NCBI GenBank assembly: GCA_020845495.1
Contig: JADLFM010000216.1
Span: 81,680-145,679 of the forward strand
DNA from: Chloroflexota bacterium
Lineage (GTDB): Bacteria; Chloroflexota; UBA6077; JACCZL01
DNA: 64,000 nt
Direction: 5' to 3'
Part shown: positions 1 to 8,062 of the stretch, piece after piece
How the letters are laid out: each line of letters begins with the position of its first letter
Position numbering within the stretch: the first letter of the stretch is position 1
Notes under the pieces: generated by a model
Database searches by the model: none
What the model was told of the DNA's origin: nothing
The model's input: only the letters and a program-made list of their open reading frames with translations
Position numbers and translations under genes: made by a program

Positions 1-1
1 C

Positions 2-1174
2 CGGCCCGATCTCGTGGGTGACCGGCTGCCGCTCGCCGTCGAGTGCCTGGCGCGGAGCCATACCGCCGACATCACAGAAGGCGAAGCCGACGTGAGTCAG
101 CCGCTCGTCTACGACGGCGTCGTCGTCGGCGCTATCGTCCTGCATGGCGAGCCGGGTCATGCACGGGGCATCATCCGGGTAGTCGGGGCGCTGGCCGAAC
201 TGCTGATCCATCAGGTCACCGTGGTCGATCGGCTCGCGCAGCGCGACCGGCTTCGCGATGCCTTCCTCTCGGACCTGCTGCTCGGACGCTTGCCGGCTGA
301 CGATCTGGAAGGCATGCCGCGCGAGGCGGCGGTCCTCGGCATCGACCTTCGCATCCCACGCCTTGCCGTGGCAGTTGGCATCGATGCACTCGTTACCCGG
401 ACGTCTCGAGCCGACGCACGTGAGGCCGTGTTGCCCGCCCTTGCGCGGACCCGCCAACTCGAACGAACCCGGGAAGATGTCGTACGCCGCGCGCTCCTGA
501 CCTCGGCCTGCCGGCCCGACGACGTGTGCGGGTTCGTCGACGAAGGCTGGTTCGCGCTCCTCGTCACGGTCGAGCCGGCGACGCTCGAGGTCGAGCGGGT
601 GCGGCTCAGCCAGCGGCTCCGTCTGTTCGTCGAAGATCTCGTTCAGGCTGGTGGTGTCGACGTCTGGGCCGGCATCGGGCCGTACTATCCTGGCTGGTCC
701 GCCCTGGCACGGTCGTTCGCCGATGCCCGCTTCGCCGCCGGGACGGGCTGTGAGCTGTACGGCCCGAATCGCGCTCACACGATCGACGAGTTGGGGCTCG
801 CGACGCTCCTTGGAGACACCAGCCACGCCACGAAGAGCGATCTTGCCGAGCGCAGGCTCCAGCCGCTGGTGGTCGAACCGGACTTGATCGCGACGCTCGA
901 AGCATACTTTCAGCACGACCTCTCACCGCTGGCGACCGCCCGCGCGCTGGCTATCCATCGGCACACCCTGACCTACCGCCTCGACAAGATCCGACGGCTG
1001 GTGGGGCTGGACCCCCGCCGCTTCGAGGACGCCGCGCTACTCCATGCCGCACTGCTCGTCCGTCGGCTCGAGACTGGCACGCCACGTGCAGCCAGGTGCG
1101 CGCCGGACCCGATTAGCCAGATGGCCAAGAAGCGCAGCGCGATCAGCCATCGCGCTCGGGCACGCGGCCAGTGA
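2..1174 (+). CDS. CdaR/PucR-type transcriptional regulator, 5' end outside window
   Basis: The reading frame is already open at the window edge, so the true start lies upstream; a GTG at 14 is the first in-frame start seen. The N-terminal part resembles the sugar-diacid recognition domain of CdaR regulators. The C-terminus is a PucR-type helix-turn-helix: an 'LEAYFQHDLS' stretch, then 'ALAIHRHTLTYRLDKI', near residues 290-350. Family knowledge says such proteins sense small carboxylates or related metabolites and activate neighbouring catabolic operons. It sits directly upstream of the formate dehydrogenase genes on the same strand, so it may control them; this is inference from position only. 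Confidence 0.75.
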   Translation, partial: RPDLVGDRLPLAVECLARSHTADITEGEADVSQPLVYDGVVVGAIVLHGEPGHARGIIRVVGALAELLIHQVTVVDRLAQRDRLRDAFLSDLLLGRLPADDLEGMPREAAVLGIDLRIPRLAVAVGIDALVTRTSRADAREAVLPALARTRQLERTREDVVRRALLTSACRPDDVCGFVDEGWFALLVTVEPATLEVERVRLSQRLRLFVEDLVQAGGVDVWAGIGPYYPGWSALARSFADARFAAGTGCELYGPNRAHTIDELGLATLLGDTSHATKSDLAERRLQPLVVEPDLIATLEAYFQHDLSPLATARALAIHRHTLTYRLDKIRRLVGLDPRRFEDAALLHAALLVRRLETGTPRAARCAPDPISQMAKKRSAISHRARARGQ

Positions 1175-1417
1175 CCCAGGCAGGGCCGGCTGCGATGCTG
1201 ATAGAGCGACGTGAACGACCATGGATCAGAGCGCCCTCAGCGCGGCGGCACGCTCATCCACGCCGAGATGTGGATGCAGCCCCACGGGGACGACACGACA
1301 TCGAGGCGAACGTCTAAGCGTCCATCAGAGCACGCAGCCGCCGGGGCACGCGCCCTTCGGACGACGGTATCGGAGCAGACCCAGACCGGCAGGGGCCGAG
1401 ACAAGGCAGGGCCGAAA

Positions 1418-1651
1418 GTGATAGGAGCAGTGCGCCAACAAGCTGTCGGCAGGATCACCATCGTGCAGGAGCAGCGCTTCCGCATCACCGAGGAAGATGG
1501 CCGGAGCCTGCTGTTCATCCTCGCTCACGGAGCGGACGTCGACGGCGACGACCTCTGCCGTTTCCGCGACGAGGACACCCGCGTGAGAGTGGAGTTCGAC
1601 GGCGAGCCCGGCCTTGCCTCGGCCGTGGCATACGCCGTGACTCCGGTCTGA
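1418..1651 (+). CDS. Small formate-dehydrogenase-associated protein of unknown function
   Basis: A small acidic protein of about 77 residues if it starts at GTG 1418; the frame stays open back to a GTG at 1211, but that part is low-complexity and Arg/Thr-rich. The core reads like 'GRITIVQEQRFRITEEDGR' followed by 'LFILAHGADVDGDDL' and 'VRVEFDGEPGLASAVA'. From memory, short proteins of this look occur just before FDH catalytic-subunit genes in other bacteria; no function is known to me. It ends about 125 bases before the FDH alpha subunit. The exact start is uncertain because no strong ribosome binding site precedes either candidate. Confidence 0.55.
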   Translation: MIGAVRQQAVGRITIVQEQRFRITEEDGRSLLFILAHGADVDGDDLCRFRDEDTRVRVEFDGEPGLASAVAYAVTPV

Positions 1652-1777
1652 CGCGCGGAGCTCACGCGTGCTCCTCGGCGACGAGCGCCGGGGCGGTCGC
1701 ACACGCGGTGCGAGGCCAGAGCAGCGAGCCAGGATTGGGATCCGGCTGAGCCAACATCACCTCGAGGGAGCCGAGCG

Positions 1778-4700
1778 ATGGCAAATGGGAAAACGAACCT
1801 ACGCGATCACGTCGTCGGCGCCCTGCGCGACTGGTCGATTCCGCGCCAGTTGATGGGTGCGGATGCGACGAGCGCGGCGGCCGAGTCGGCCGGCTCACGG
1901 CGCACCCGGCCACGGCTCGAAGAGGCCGATCGGGTCGGGACGAGCATCTGCCCCTACTGCGCGGTGGGCTGCGCCCAACTCATCTACGCCAAGGGCAACG
2001 ACATCATCCACATCGAGGGCGATCCGCGCAGCCCGATCAACCAGGGGACGCTCTGCCCCAAGGGGGCGGCCACACTCGGCTGGATGACCAGCCCGAAGCG
2101 GCTCCTGAAGGTCAAGTACCGCGCGCCGTACTCGGACCACTGGGAGGAGCGCCCGCTCGACTGGGCGATGGAGCGAATCGCCCAGCGCGTCAAGCAGGCC
2201 CGCGACGAGACGTTCGTGCGCCAGTTGCCGGACGGCACGATCGTCAATCACACCCTGGGGCTGGCCGAGCTCGGCGGGGCCACCCTCGACAACGAAGAGA
2301 ACTACCTGCTCAAGAAGTTGCTCTGCGGCGGCCTCGGGATGGCCTGGATCGAGAACCAGGCCCGTATATGACACAGCTCCTCGGTGCCCAGTCTGGGCGC
2401 CTCTTTCGGACGCGGAGCTGCGACGACGGCGCAATGGGACCTCCAGAACGCCGACTCCGTCATCATGATGGGCTCGAACATGGCGGAAGCCCACCCGGTC
2501 GCCTTCCGCTTCGTCCTCGAAGCCAAGGCGCGTGGCGCCACCATCATCCACGCTGACCCTCGCTTCACCCGCACCTCGGCTATGGCCGACATCTACGCTC
2601 CCGTCCGGGCTGGCTCGGACATCGCCTTCCTGGGCGGCCTGATCAACTACATCCTCGAACATGACCTCTGGTTCAAGGAGTACGTCCTCAACTACACCAA
2701 CATTGCCACGATCGTCGAGGACGACTTCAAGGACACCAGCGAGCTCGACGGGCTGTTCTCCGGCTGGGAGACCGACCACCAGGACTACGCTGCCGACACC
2801 TGGCAGTATCGCGGCATGGACATCGTGTCCAGCCTCGCCGAGCACTACGTCCACGAGAGCAGCAGCCCCGAAGACCGGGCGCGCAAGCAGCAGAAGGTGA
2901 CCCAGGAGTCGCCGCCGACCGACCCGACGCTCCAGAACCCGATGTGCGTCTACCAGATCCTGCGCCGCCACTACGCGGCCTACACGCCAGAGATGGTGGA
3001 GCGGGTGACTGGCTGCCCACGCGAGACGTTCCTGAAGGTCGCCGAAGCGCTTACCCGGAACTCCGGCCCCGACCGGACGGGCGCCTGGTGCTACGCGGTT
3101 GGCTGGACCCACCACACCACGGGCGTCCAGATGATTCGGGGGGCATCGATCATCCAGACGCTCCTCGGCAACATGGGCCGGCCGGGCGGCGGCATCATGG
3201 CCCTGCGCGGCCATTGCAGCATCCAGGGCAGCACTGACATCCCGACGCTCTACAACCTGCTACCGGGCTACCTGGCCCAGCCGAGCGTAACCAAGCCGCA
3301 CGCCACGCTCGACGACTACCTGAAGGCCGAAACGCCGCCCACCGGCTGGTGGCACAACTACCCCAAGTACATGGTCAGCCTGCTGCGCGCCTGGTACGGC
3401 GACGCGGCCACCAAAGACAACGAGTGGGGCTACCAGTACGTGCCGAAGATCATGGGCGACCAGTCCCAAATGCCGATGATGCTGGCGATCCGCGACGGCA
3501 CCATCCGAGGGCTCATGCTGATCGGGCAGAACCCGCTGGTTGGCGGCCACAACACCGACATGATCCGCAACGGGCTGGCCAACCTCGAGTGGATGGCGGT
3601 CCGGGAGACCTTCGAGAACGAGACGGCCAGCTTCTGGGAGCATAGAGCAGGCGAGGACGGCCTGGAGCCCGAGCAGATCAAGACCGAGATCTTCATGCTC
3701 CCGGCCTCGCTCGCGGGCGAGAAGGAGGGCTCGTTCACGAACACCCAGCGGCTCCTTCAGTGGCACGACAAGGTGGTCGAGCCGCCGGGCGACTGCCGTT
3801 CCGAGCTGTGGTTCGCCTATCACCTTGGCCGCCGTCTCAAAGAGCTGTACGCCAGCAGCACCGACCCTCGCGACGAACCGATCCAGAAGCTCGCCTGGGA
3901 CTACCCGACCAGCGGCCCGTTCCACGATCCGTCGGCTGAGGCGGTCTTGAAGGAGATCAACGGCTACACCTGGCCGGGCCGACAGCAGGTCGGCAACTTC
4001 ACCGACCTGAAGGACGACGGGTCGACGGCCTGTGGCGTCTGGATCTACACCGGCGTCTTCCCCGAGGCCGACGTCAACCGCGCCCGCTCGCGCCGCGCGG
4101 ACGGGCCGGGCGGCCCCGGTTCCCACCTGGACTGGGGCTTCGCATGGCCTAGCAACCGGCGCATCATGTACAACCGCGCCTCCGCCGCGCCGGACGGCAC
4201 GCCCTGGTCCGAGCGGAAGCGGTACATCTGGTGGGATGCCGAGCAGAAGAAGTGGACGGGCTACGACAGTCCGGACTTCGTGCTCACCAAGCCGCCGGAC
4301 ATGACGCCCGACTGGTCCAAGGCGCCGCTCGAAGGCATGGATGCACTCGACGGGAAGTCGCCGTTCATCATGATGCCGGACGGAAAGTCCTGGCTGTTTG
4401 CGCCCTCCGGCCTCAAGGATGGTCCCCTGCCGACCCACTACGAGCCGGTCGAGTCGCCGGTCAAGAACGCTCTCTACGGCCAGCAAGATAACCCGGCCGC
4501 TAAGAAGTGGGAGCGGGCCGACAACCTGTACCACGCGGTCGGCGACCCCCGCTATCCGTACGTCATCACGACCTATCGGCTGACCGAGCACCACTCCGGC
4601 GCCATCCCGACTCGGATGACTCCGTCGACGGCCGAGCTTCAGCCGGAGGGGTTCGCCGAGATCCCACCGGAACTGGCTCGCGAGAAGGGTATCGAGAACC

Positions 4701-4960
4701 TCGACTGGGTGGTGCTCTCGACCGCACGCGGCGAGGTCCAGACGCGCGCCCTCGTCACCGAGCGGCTGCGCCCCTTCGAGATCGACGGACGGCGGGTCTA
4801 CCAGATCGGTATGCCCTGGCACTTCGGCTGGGAGGGCTACGCGACCGGCGACGTCGCGAACAAGCTCACGGCAATCGTTGGCGACCCGAACACGACGATC
4901 CACGAGGGCAAGGCGTTCACCTGCGACCTCCGCAAGGGGCGCCTGGAAGGGAGGTCGTAG
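1778..4960 (+). CDS. fdhA: Formate dehydrogenase catalytic (alpha) subunit, predicted selenoprotein
   Basis: Oxidises formate to CO2 using a bis-pterin guanine dinucleotide metal centre. The N-terminus holds the 4Fe-4S motif CPYCAVGC (C58, C61, C65) and C93 in 'TLCPKG'. At codon 198 (2369-2371) the frame meets TGA, then continues unbroken in the same frame with 'HSSSVPSLGASFGRG', the expected sequence after the catalytic Sec/Cys-His of FDHs. I therefore read one 1060-residue selenoprotein rather than two ORFs. The molybdopterin-dinucleotide-binding region is near the C-terminus. No twin-arginine signal is visible (it begins MANGKTNLRDHV), unlike E. coli FdnG, so a cytoplasmic location is inferred. 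The start is ATG after GAGGGAG. Next is the Fe-S subunit, four bases downstream. Confidence 0.9.
2369..2401 (+). promoter_or_regulatory. Sec UGA codon plus SECIS-like hairpin
   Basis: The in-frame UGA at 2369-2371 is followed after 11 bases by a hairpin. Arm GGUGCCCA (2383-2390) pairs with UGGGCGCC (2394-2401) across loop GUC, with one G-U wobble. Bacterial SECIS elements lie immediately 3' of the UGA inside the coding sequence and carry an exposed GU in the apical loop; size, spacing and loop all fit. SelB binding is inferred. The selenocysteine genes selA, selB, selC and selD are not in this window. Confidence 0.75.
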
Positions 4961-4964
4961 GAAC

Positions 4965-5906
4965 ATGGCCGTGGTCTATCCGGCGCCTGTCCCCAGCCGA
5001 GCGCTCGACTACCCGAATTCGATCCTGCCCGGCCCGATCCCGCACGAGTCCGAGCTCACCGCCAACGTGCGCATCGAGCCAGGCCGAGCCTACGGCTTCT
5101 TCACCGACACGACCCTCTGTATCGGCTGCAAGGCGTGCGAGGTCGCCTGTAAGGAGTGGAATCAGCTTCCAGCCGACGATATCGGAATGACCGGCCAGAG
5201 CTACGACAACACCGGCGCCCTGTCCGCGACGACCTGGCGGCACGTCGCCTTCATCGAGCAGATCAGCCCGGGCGGCCAGCGCGTCACCGAGATGCAGCCG
5301 TTCCAGAGCAACTGGCTGATGATGAGCGACGTCTGCAAGCACTGCGAGCGGGCGGCATGCCTCGAAGCCTGCCCGACCGGCGCGCTCTTCAAGACTGAGT
5401 TCGAGACCATCGTGGTGCAGCAGGACATCTGCAACGGCTGCGGCTACTGCGTGCCAGCCTGTCCTTTCGGCGTGATCGAGGTGGACAAGCGGGGGGACGG
5501 TAAGGCCCATAAGTGCACGCTCTGCTACGACCGGCTCAAGGGCGGCCTCGAACCGGCCTGCGCGAAAGCCTGCCCCACGAACTCGATCCAGTTCGGGGAG
5601 CTTGTGGAGCTTCAGCAGCACGCCGCGCGGCGGGTCGACGATCTCCATCAGCGGGGTGTCGAGACTGCCTACTTGTACGGTGCGCCGGCCCCCAACGGGG
5701 GTACGCCGGCACCTGGCACGACCGGCGGTATCGGCGCGCTGCACGCATTCTTCCTCCTGACCGAGCGGCCCGAGGTCTACAACCTGCCCTCCGCACCGAG
5801 TCTCCCTGCCACGCGCCTACGTGGGAGCCTGCTGCGCGGGCTTGCGGCCGTCGCCGGAATCGCGGCAGCCGCTGCTGTCACCTATCTTGTGGGCGGGTCA
5901 GACTGA
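4965..5906 (+). CDS. fdhB: Formate dehydrogenase iron-sulfur (beta) subunit
   Basis: A 313-residue electron-transfer subunit with four cysteine clusters for four 4Fe-4S centres: CIGCKACEVAC (52-62), CKHCERAACLEAC (124-136), CNGCGYCVPAC (156-166) and CTLC with a later CAKAC (184-203). This is the FdnH/FdoH arrangement. A hydrophobic segment near the C-terminus (about 287-309) should anchor it in the membrane, as in FdnH. The start ATG follows GGAAGGGAGG, four bases after the alpha subunit, so translation is probably coupled. It would relay electrons from the molybdenum or tungsten centre to the NrfD-like subunit encoded next. Confidence 0.92.
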   Translation: MAVVYPAPVPSRALDYPNSILPGPIPHESELTANVRIEPGRAYGFFTDTTLCIGCKACEVACKEWNQLPADDIGMTGQSYDNTGALSATTWRHVAFIEQISPGGQRVTEMQPFQSNWLMMSDVCKHCERAACLEACPTGALFKTEFETIVVQQDICNGCGYCVPACPFGVIEVDKRGDGKAHKCTLCYDRLKGGLEPACAKACPTNSIQFGELVELQQHAARRVDDLHQRGVETAYLYGAPAPNGGTPAPGTTGGIGALHAFFLLTERPEVYNLPSAPSLPATRLRGSLLRGLAAVAGIAAAAAVTYLVGGSD

Positions 5907-5919
5907 AGGAGGCGCCAGG

Positions 5920-7062
5920 ATGCACGAGTACCGCGAACGCGGCCCCTATGGCCGCAGCTCCAACCGTCAGTCCGAGCGCCGCGCCGAGGAGGCCGCTCGC
6001 CAGGGTACGCCCCTGGAAGGCCGTACCAACGGCCGCCACAACGGCGCCCATCGCACGGACGGCTACGATGGCCCCACCTACTACAACCGCCCGGTTGTCA
6101 AGGAGAGCGTCTACGGCTGGCTCGTCGCCACCTACCTCTGGACCGGCGGCATCGCCGGAGCGGCCCAGGTGCTCGCCACCATCGCCGATCTGGCCGGCGG
6201 CAAGCATGACCGCGCTACCGTCCGAGCCGGCCGCTATACCGCGCTCACCGGTGCGATGCTCGGTCCGATTTTCCTGATTGCGGATCTCCATACGCCGTCC
6301 CGCTGGTACAACATGCTCCGCATCTTCCGCCCGACGTCACCGATGTCGATTGGGTCGTGGACGCTGTTCACGTTCGGGATGCTGAGCGGCCTCACGGCAG
6401 TCGGCCAGGCCGCCGACGACGTGCTCGGCGCGACGGCGGGGCGGCGGCTGGCTCGCTGCTTCGGGATCCCGGCCTCTGTTGCCGGTGCACTCATGACCAT
6501 CTACACCGGGACGCTGCTCGGCGGTACGAGCACTCCTCTCTGGGGTACCGCGTCCCGATCGCTGTCCGCGCTCTTTGGCGCGACCTCCTTCTCGACGGGG
6601 ACGGCCGCGCTGATGCTGGTGCTACGCGCGTGCGGCGCACCGGCGGGGGCGGTGCGCCGGCTTCGTTGGATAGGTATGGCGTCGGGCGTCGCTCAGATCG
6701 TGCTATCCCTGGTCGTCGAGCGCGACTGGCGGCGACGGGGGATCAGCGGTCCAGTCGACGAGATGCCGCTTGGCATCGTCTACCGCGGCGGCGCGATGGG
6801 CGGCGGGATGCTGGTGCCGTTGGCGCTGAACGCTGCCGAAACCGCGCTCGGGGGGCGGCCAGGTCTGCTTGCCACGTTCGCCTCGTTAGGGGCGCTCGGG
6901 GGCGGGTTCGCCGAGCGCGTCACGCTCGTCTTCGGCGGCAATCGCTCGGCGCGGCGTCCGACCGACTACCTCCGGGTCACCCAGCCCGACGGGGCGGCAG
7001 GGCCGGCGCATGAGTACGGTGTAGCGGGCACGAGCACACCGGCAGCGGAGGCAACGCGATGA
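5920..7062 (+). CDS. nrfD: NrfD/PsrC-like membrane subunit of the formate dehydrogenase
   Basis: A polytopic membrane protein of 380 residues. After a hydrophilic N-terminus of about 55 residues it shows repeated hydrophobic helices and the NrfD-family signature around 'DLHTPSRWYNMLRIFRPTSP', followed by MSIGSW. Such subunits pass electrons between a peripheral Fe-S protein and the quinone pool without heme. It takes the place of the diheme FdnI cytochrome of E. coli-type enzymes. The ATG at 5920 has AAGGAGG upstream, 13 bases after fdhB. Its stop overlaps the next start by four bases (ATGA), so these genes are one transcription unit. Confidence 0.85.
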   Translation: MHEYRERGPYGRSSNRQSERRAEEAARQGTPLEGRTNGRHNGAHRTDGYDGPTYYNRPVVKESVYGWLVATYLWTGGIAGAAQVLATIADLAGGKHDRATVRAGRYTALTGAMLGPIFLIADLHTPSRWYNMLRIFRPTSPMSIGSWTLFTFGMLSGLTAVGQAADDVLGATAGRRLARCFGIPASVAGALMTIYTGTLLGGTSTPLWGTASRSLSALFGATSFSTGTAALMLVLRACGAPAGAVRRLRWIGMASGVAQIVLSLVVERDWRRRGISGPVDEMPLGIVYRGGAMGGGMLVPLALNAAETALGGRPGLLATFASLGALGGGFAERVTLVFGGNRSARRPTDYLRVTQPDGAAGPAHEYGVAGTSTPAAEATR

Positions 7063-7445
7063 ACGGACGCGAGTCACGGCTCCCACCGATCGCGCCAGCC
7101 AGCGCCTCGGTGGAGGATCTGTGCATGGTGGCCATCACCGCGCTCGACCGGGCACTAGACCGTCCATCCACAGAAGTAGACAGTCAAGCCGACGTGGCCG
7201 AGCGAGCCGTCGCTCGACTGCGCGACACCCTGATCGAGACGCTGCGCGCTCAGCAGACGGGTTCGCAGCCAGCCGGCTCCTCGGCGCCCGGAGACGCCGC
7301 GAAGACTCGGAGCGCCCTCGACCAGGTCAACGTGGCGCTGAGCCTCATCGTCGGCGTCGTGTATCCGAGCGGCGGGCCACAGCGCCAACTGCTCGAACAG
7401 GCCCGCGATAGCCTGCGAAGCACGCTGTCGGCTGGCCTGAGGTAA
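7059..7445 (+). CDS. Hypothetical soluble protein in the FDH operon
   Basis: A 128-residue, Ala/Arg/Ser-rich protein with no family I recognise. It has no signal peptide or membrane segment. Two predicted amphipathic helical stretches (about 12-70 and 85-128, ending 'LLEQARDSLRSTLSAGLR') suggest a small helical protein. The start overlaps the stop of the NrfD-like gene (ATGA), and the next gene begins five bases after its stop. That tight packing is the main evidence that it is expressed and belongs to the FDH system, perhaps as an assembly factor or peripheral subunit; that role is inference. Confidence 0.6.
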   Translation: MNGRESRLPPIAPASASVEDLCMVAITALDRALDRPSTEVDSQADVAERAVARLRDTLIETLRAQQTGSQPAGSSAPGDAAKTRSALDQVNVALSLIVGVVYPSGGPQRQLLEQARDSLRSTLSAGLR

Positions 7446-7449
7446 CCAG

Positions 7450-8007
7450 ATGGTCAAAGATGGCGCGCCAGACGCGCTGGGAATCACCTTCGTTGAAGTT
7501 CGCCACGCCGGCGAGATGCTGCGACACGGCATCTTCGCCGGCCTGGTGGCGGGCGCCGTCCTGATGGGCGAAGAGGTGGTCGCGACGGTCCTGCTCGGCG
7601 GCGCTCCCAGCGAGCCGTTCCGCCTGATTACCTCCGCGTTCTACGGCCTGCAAACGCTCGAGCCCACCTTCCCACTCTGGATGGCCCTCGTGATCGGGCT
7701 GGCCGTCCATTTCGCGCTCGCGGTCGCATTCGGGGTGTTCTTCATCTGGATCGTCGCGTTCTTCTACCAACTCAGCGCGCGGTTCCCGTTGCTGCTCCTC
7801 TACGGGGTGCTCTTCGGGCTGGCGCTCTGGGAATTGAACGTCCTGACCATCCTCCTCCTCATCCTGCCGGATCTCGCACCGCGGTTCGGACTGGCAGATC
7901 AGGTCTGGAACGGCATCGTCGCCTACGGTCTCGCGTACGGTCTCGTGCTCGGCGCGTACATCGCGGTCGTTCGACCGGGCGTCGTGGGCGATTGGAGGCA
8001 CCGCTAG
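7450..8007 (+). CDS. Hypothetical four-helix membrane protein in the FDH operon
   Basis: A 185-residue membrane protein with about four hydrophobic segments: 'HGIFAGLVAGAVLMGEEVV' (about 24-42), a second from 'LWMALVIGLAVHFALAV', a third around 'FPLLLLYGVLFGLALWEL', and a last near 'GIVAYGLAYGLVLGAYIAVV'. No enzymatic motif or family is recognised; the layout is like YagU/DUF1440-type integral proteins, but that comparison is weak. It lies five bases after its upstream neighbour and 55 bases before the cytochrome b/SUOX fusion. It could be an accessory membrane subunit of either complex. Confidence 0.6.
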   Translation: MVKDGAPDALGITFVEVRHAGEMLRHGIFAGLVAGAVLMGEEVVATVLLGGAPSEPFRLITSAFYGLQTLEPTFPLWMALVIGLAVHFALAVAFGVFFIWIVAFFYQLSARFPLLLLYGVLFGLALWELNVLTILLLILPDLAPRFGLADQVWNGIVAYGLAYGLVLGAYIAVVRPGVVGDWRHR

Positions 8008-8062
8008 CTAACACTGGCTAACACCAGGGCTTCGCTCACACCAGGACACTGATGGAGACTCC

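Noticed and set aside
2369..2384. Frameshift or nonsense mutation splitting the FDH alpha gene into two ORFs
   Set aside because: The frame is unchanged across the TGA, the codon sits exactly at the catalytic Sec/Cys site, and a SECIS-like hairpin follows.
1895..4966. Very long open frames on the minus strand opposite the FDH alpha gene
   Set aside because: They mirror the codon pattern of the real gene in GC-rich DNA, lack family motifs and ribosome binding sites, and the plus-strand protein is unmistakable.
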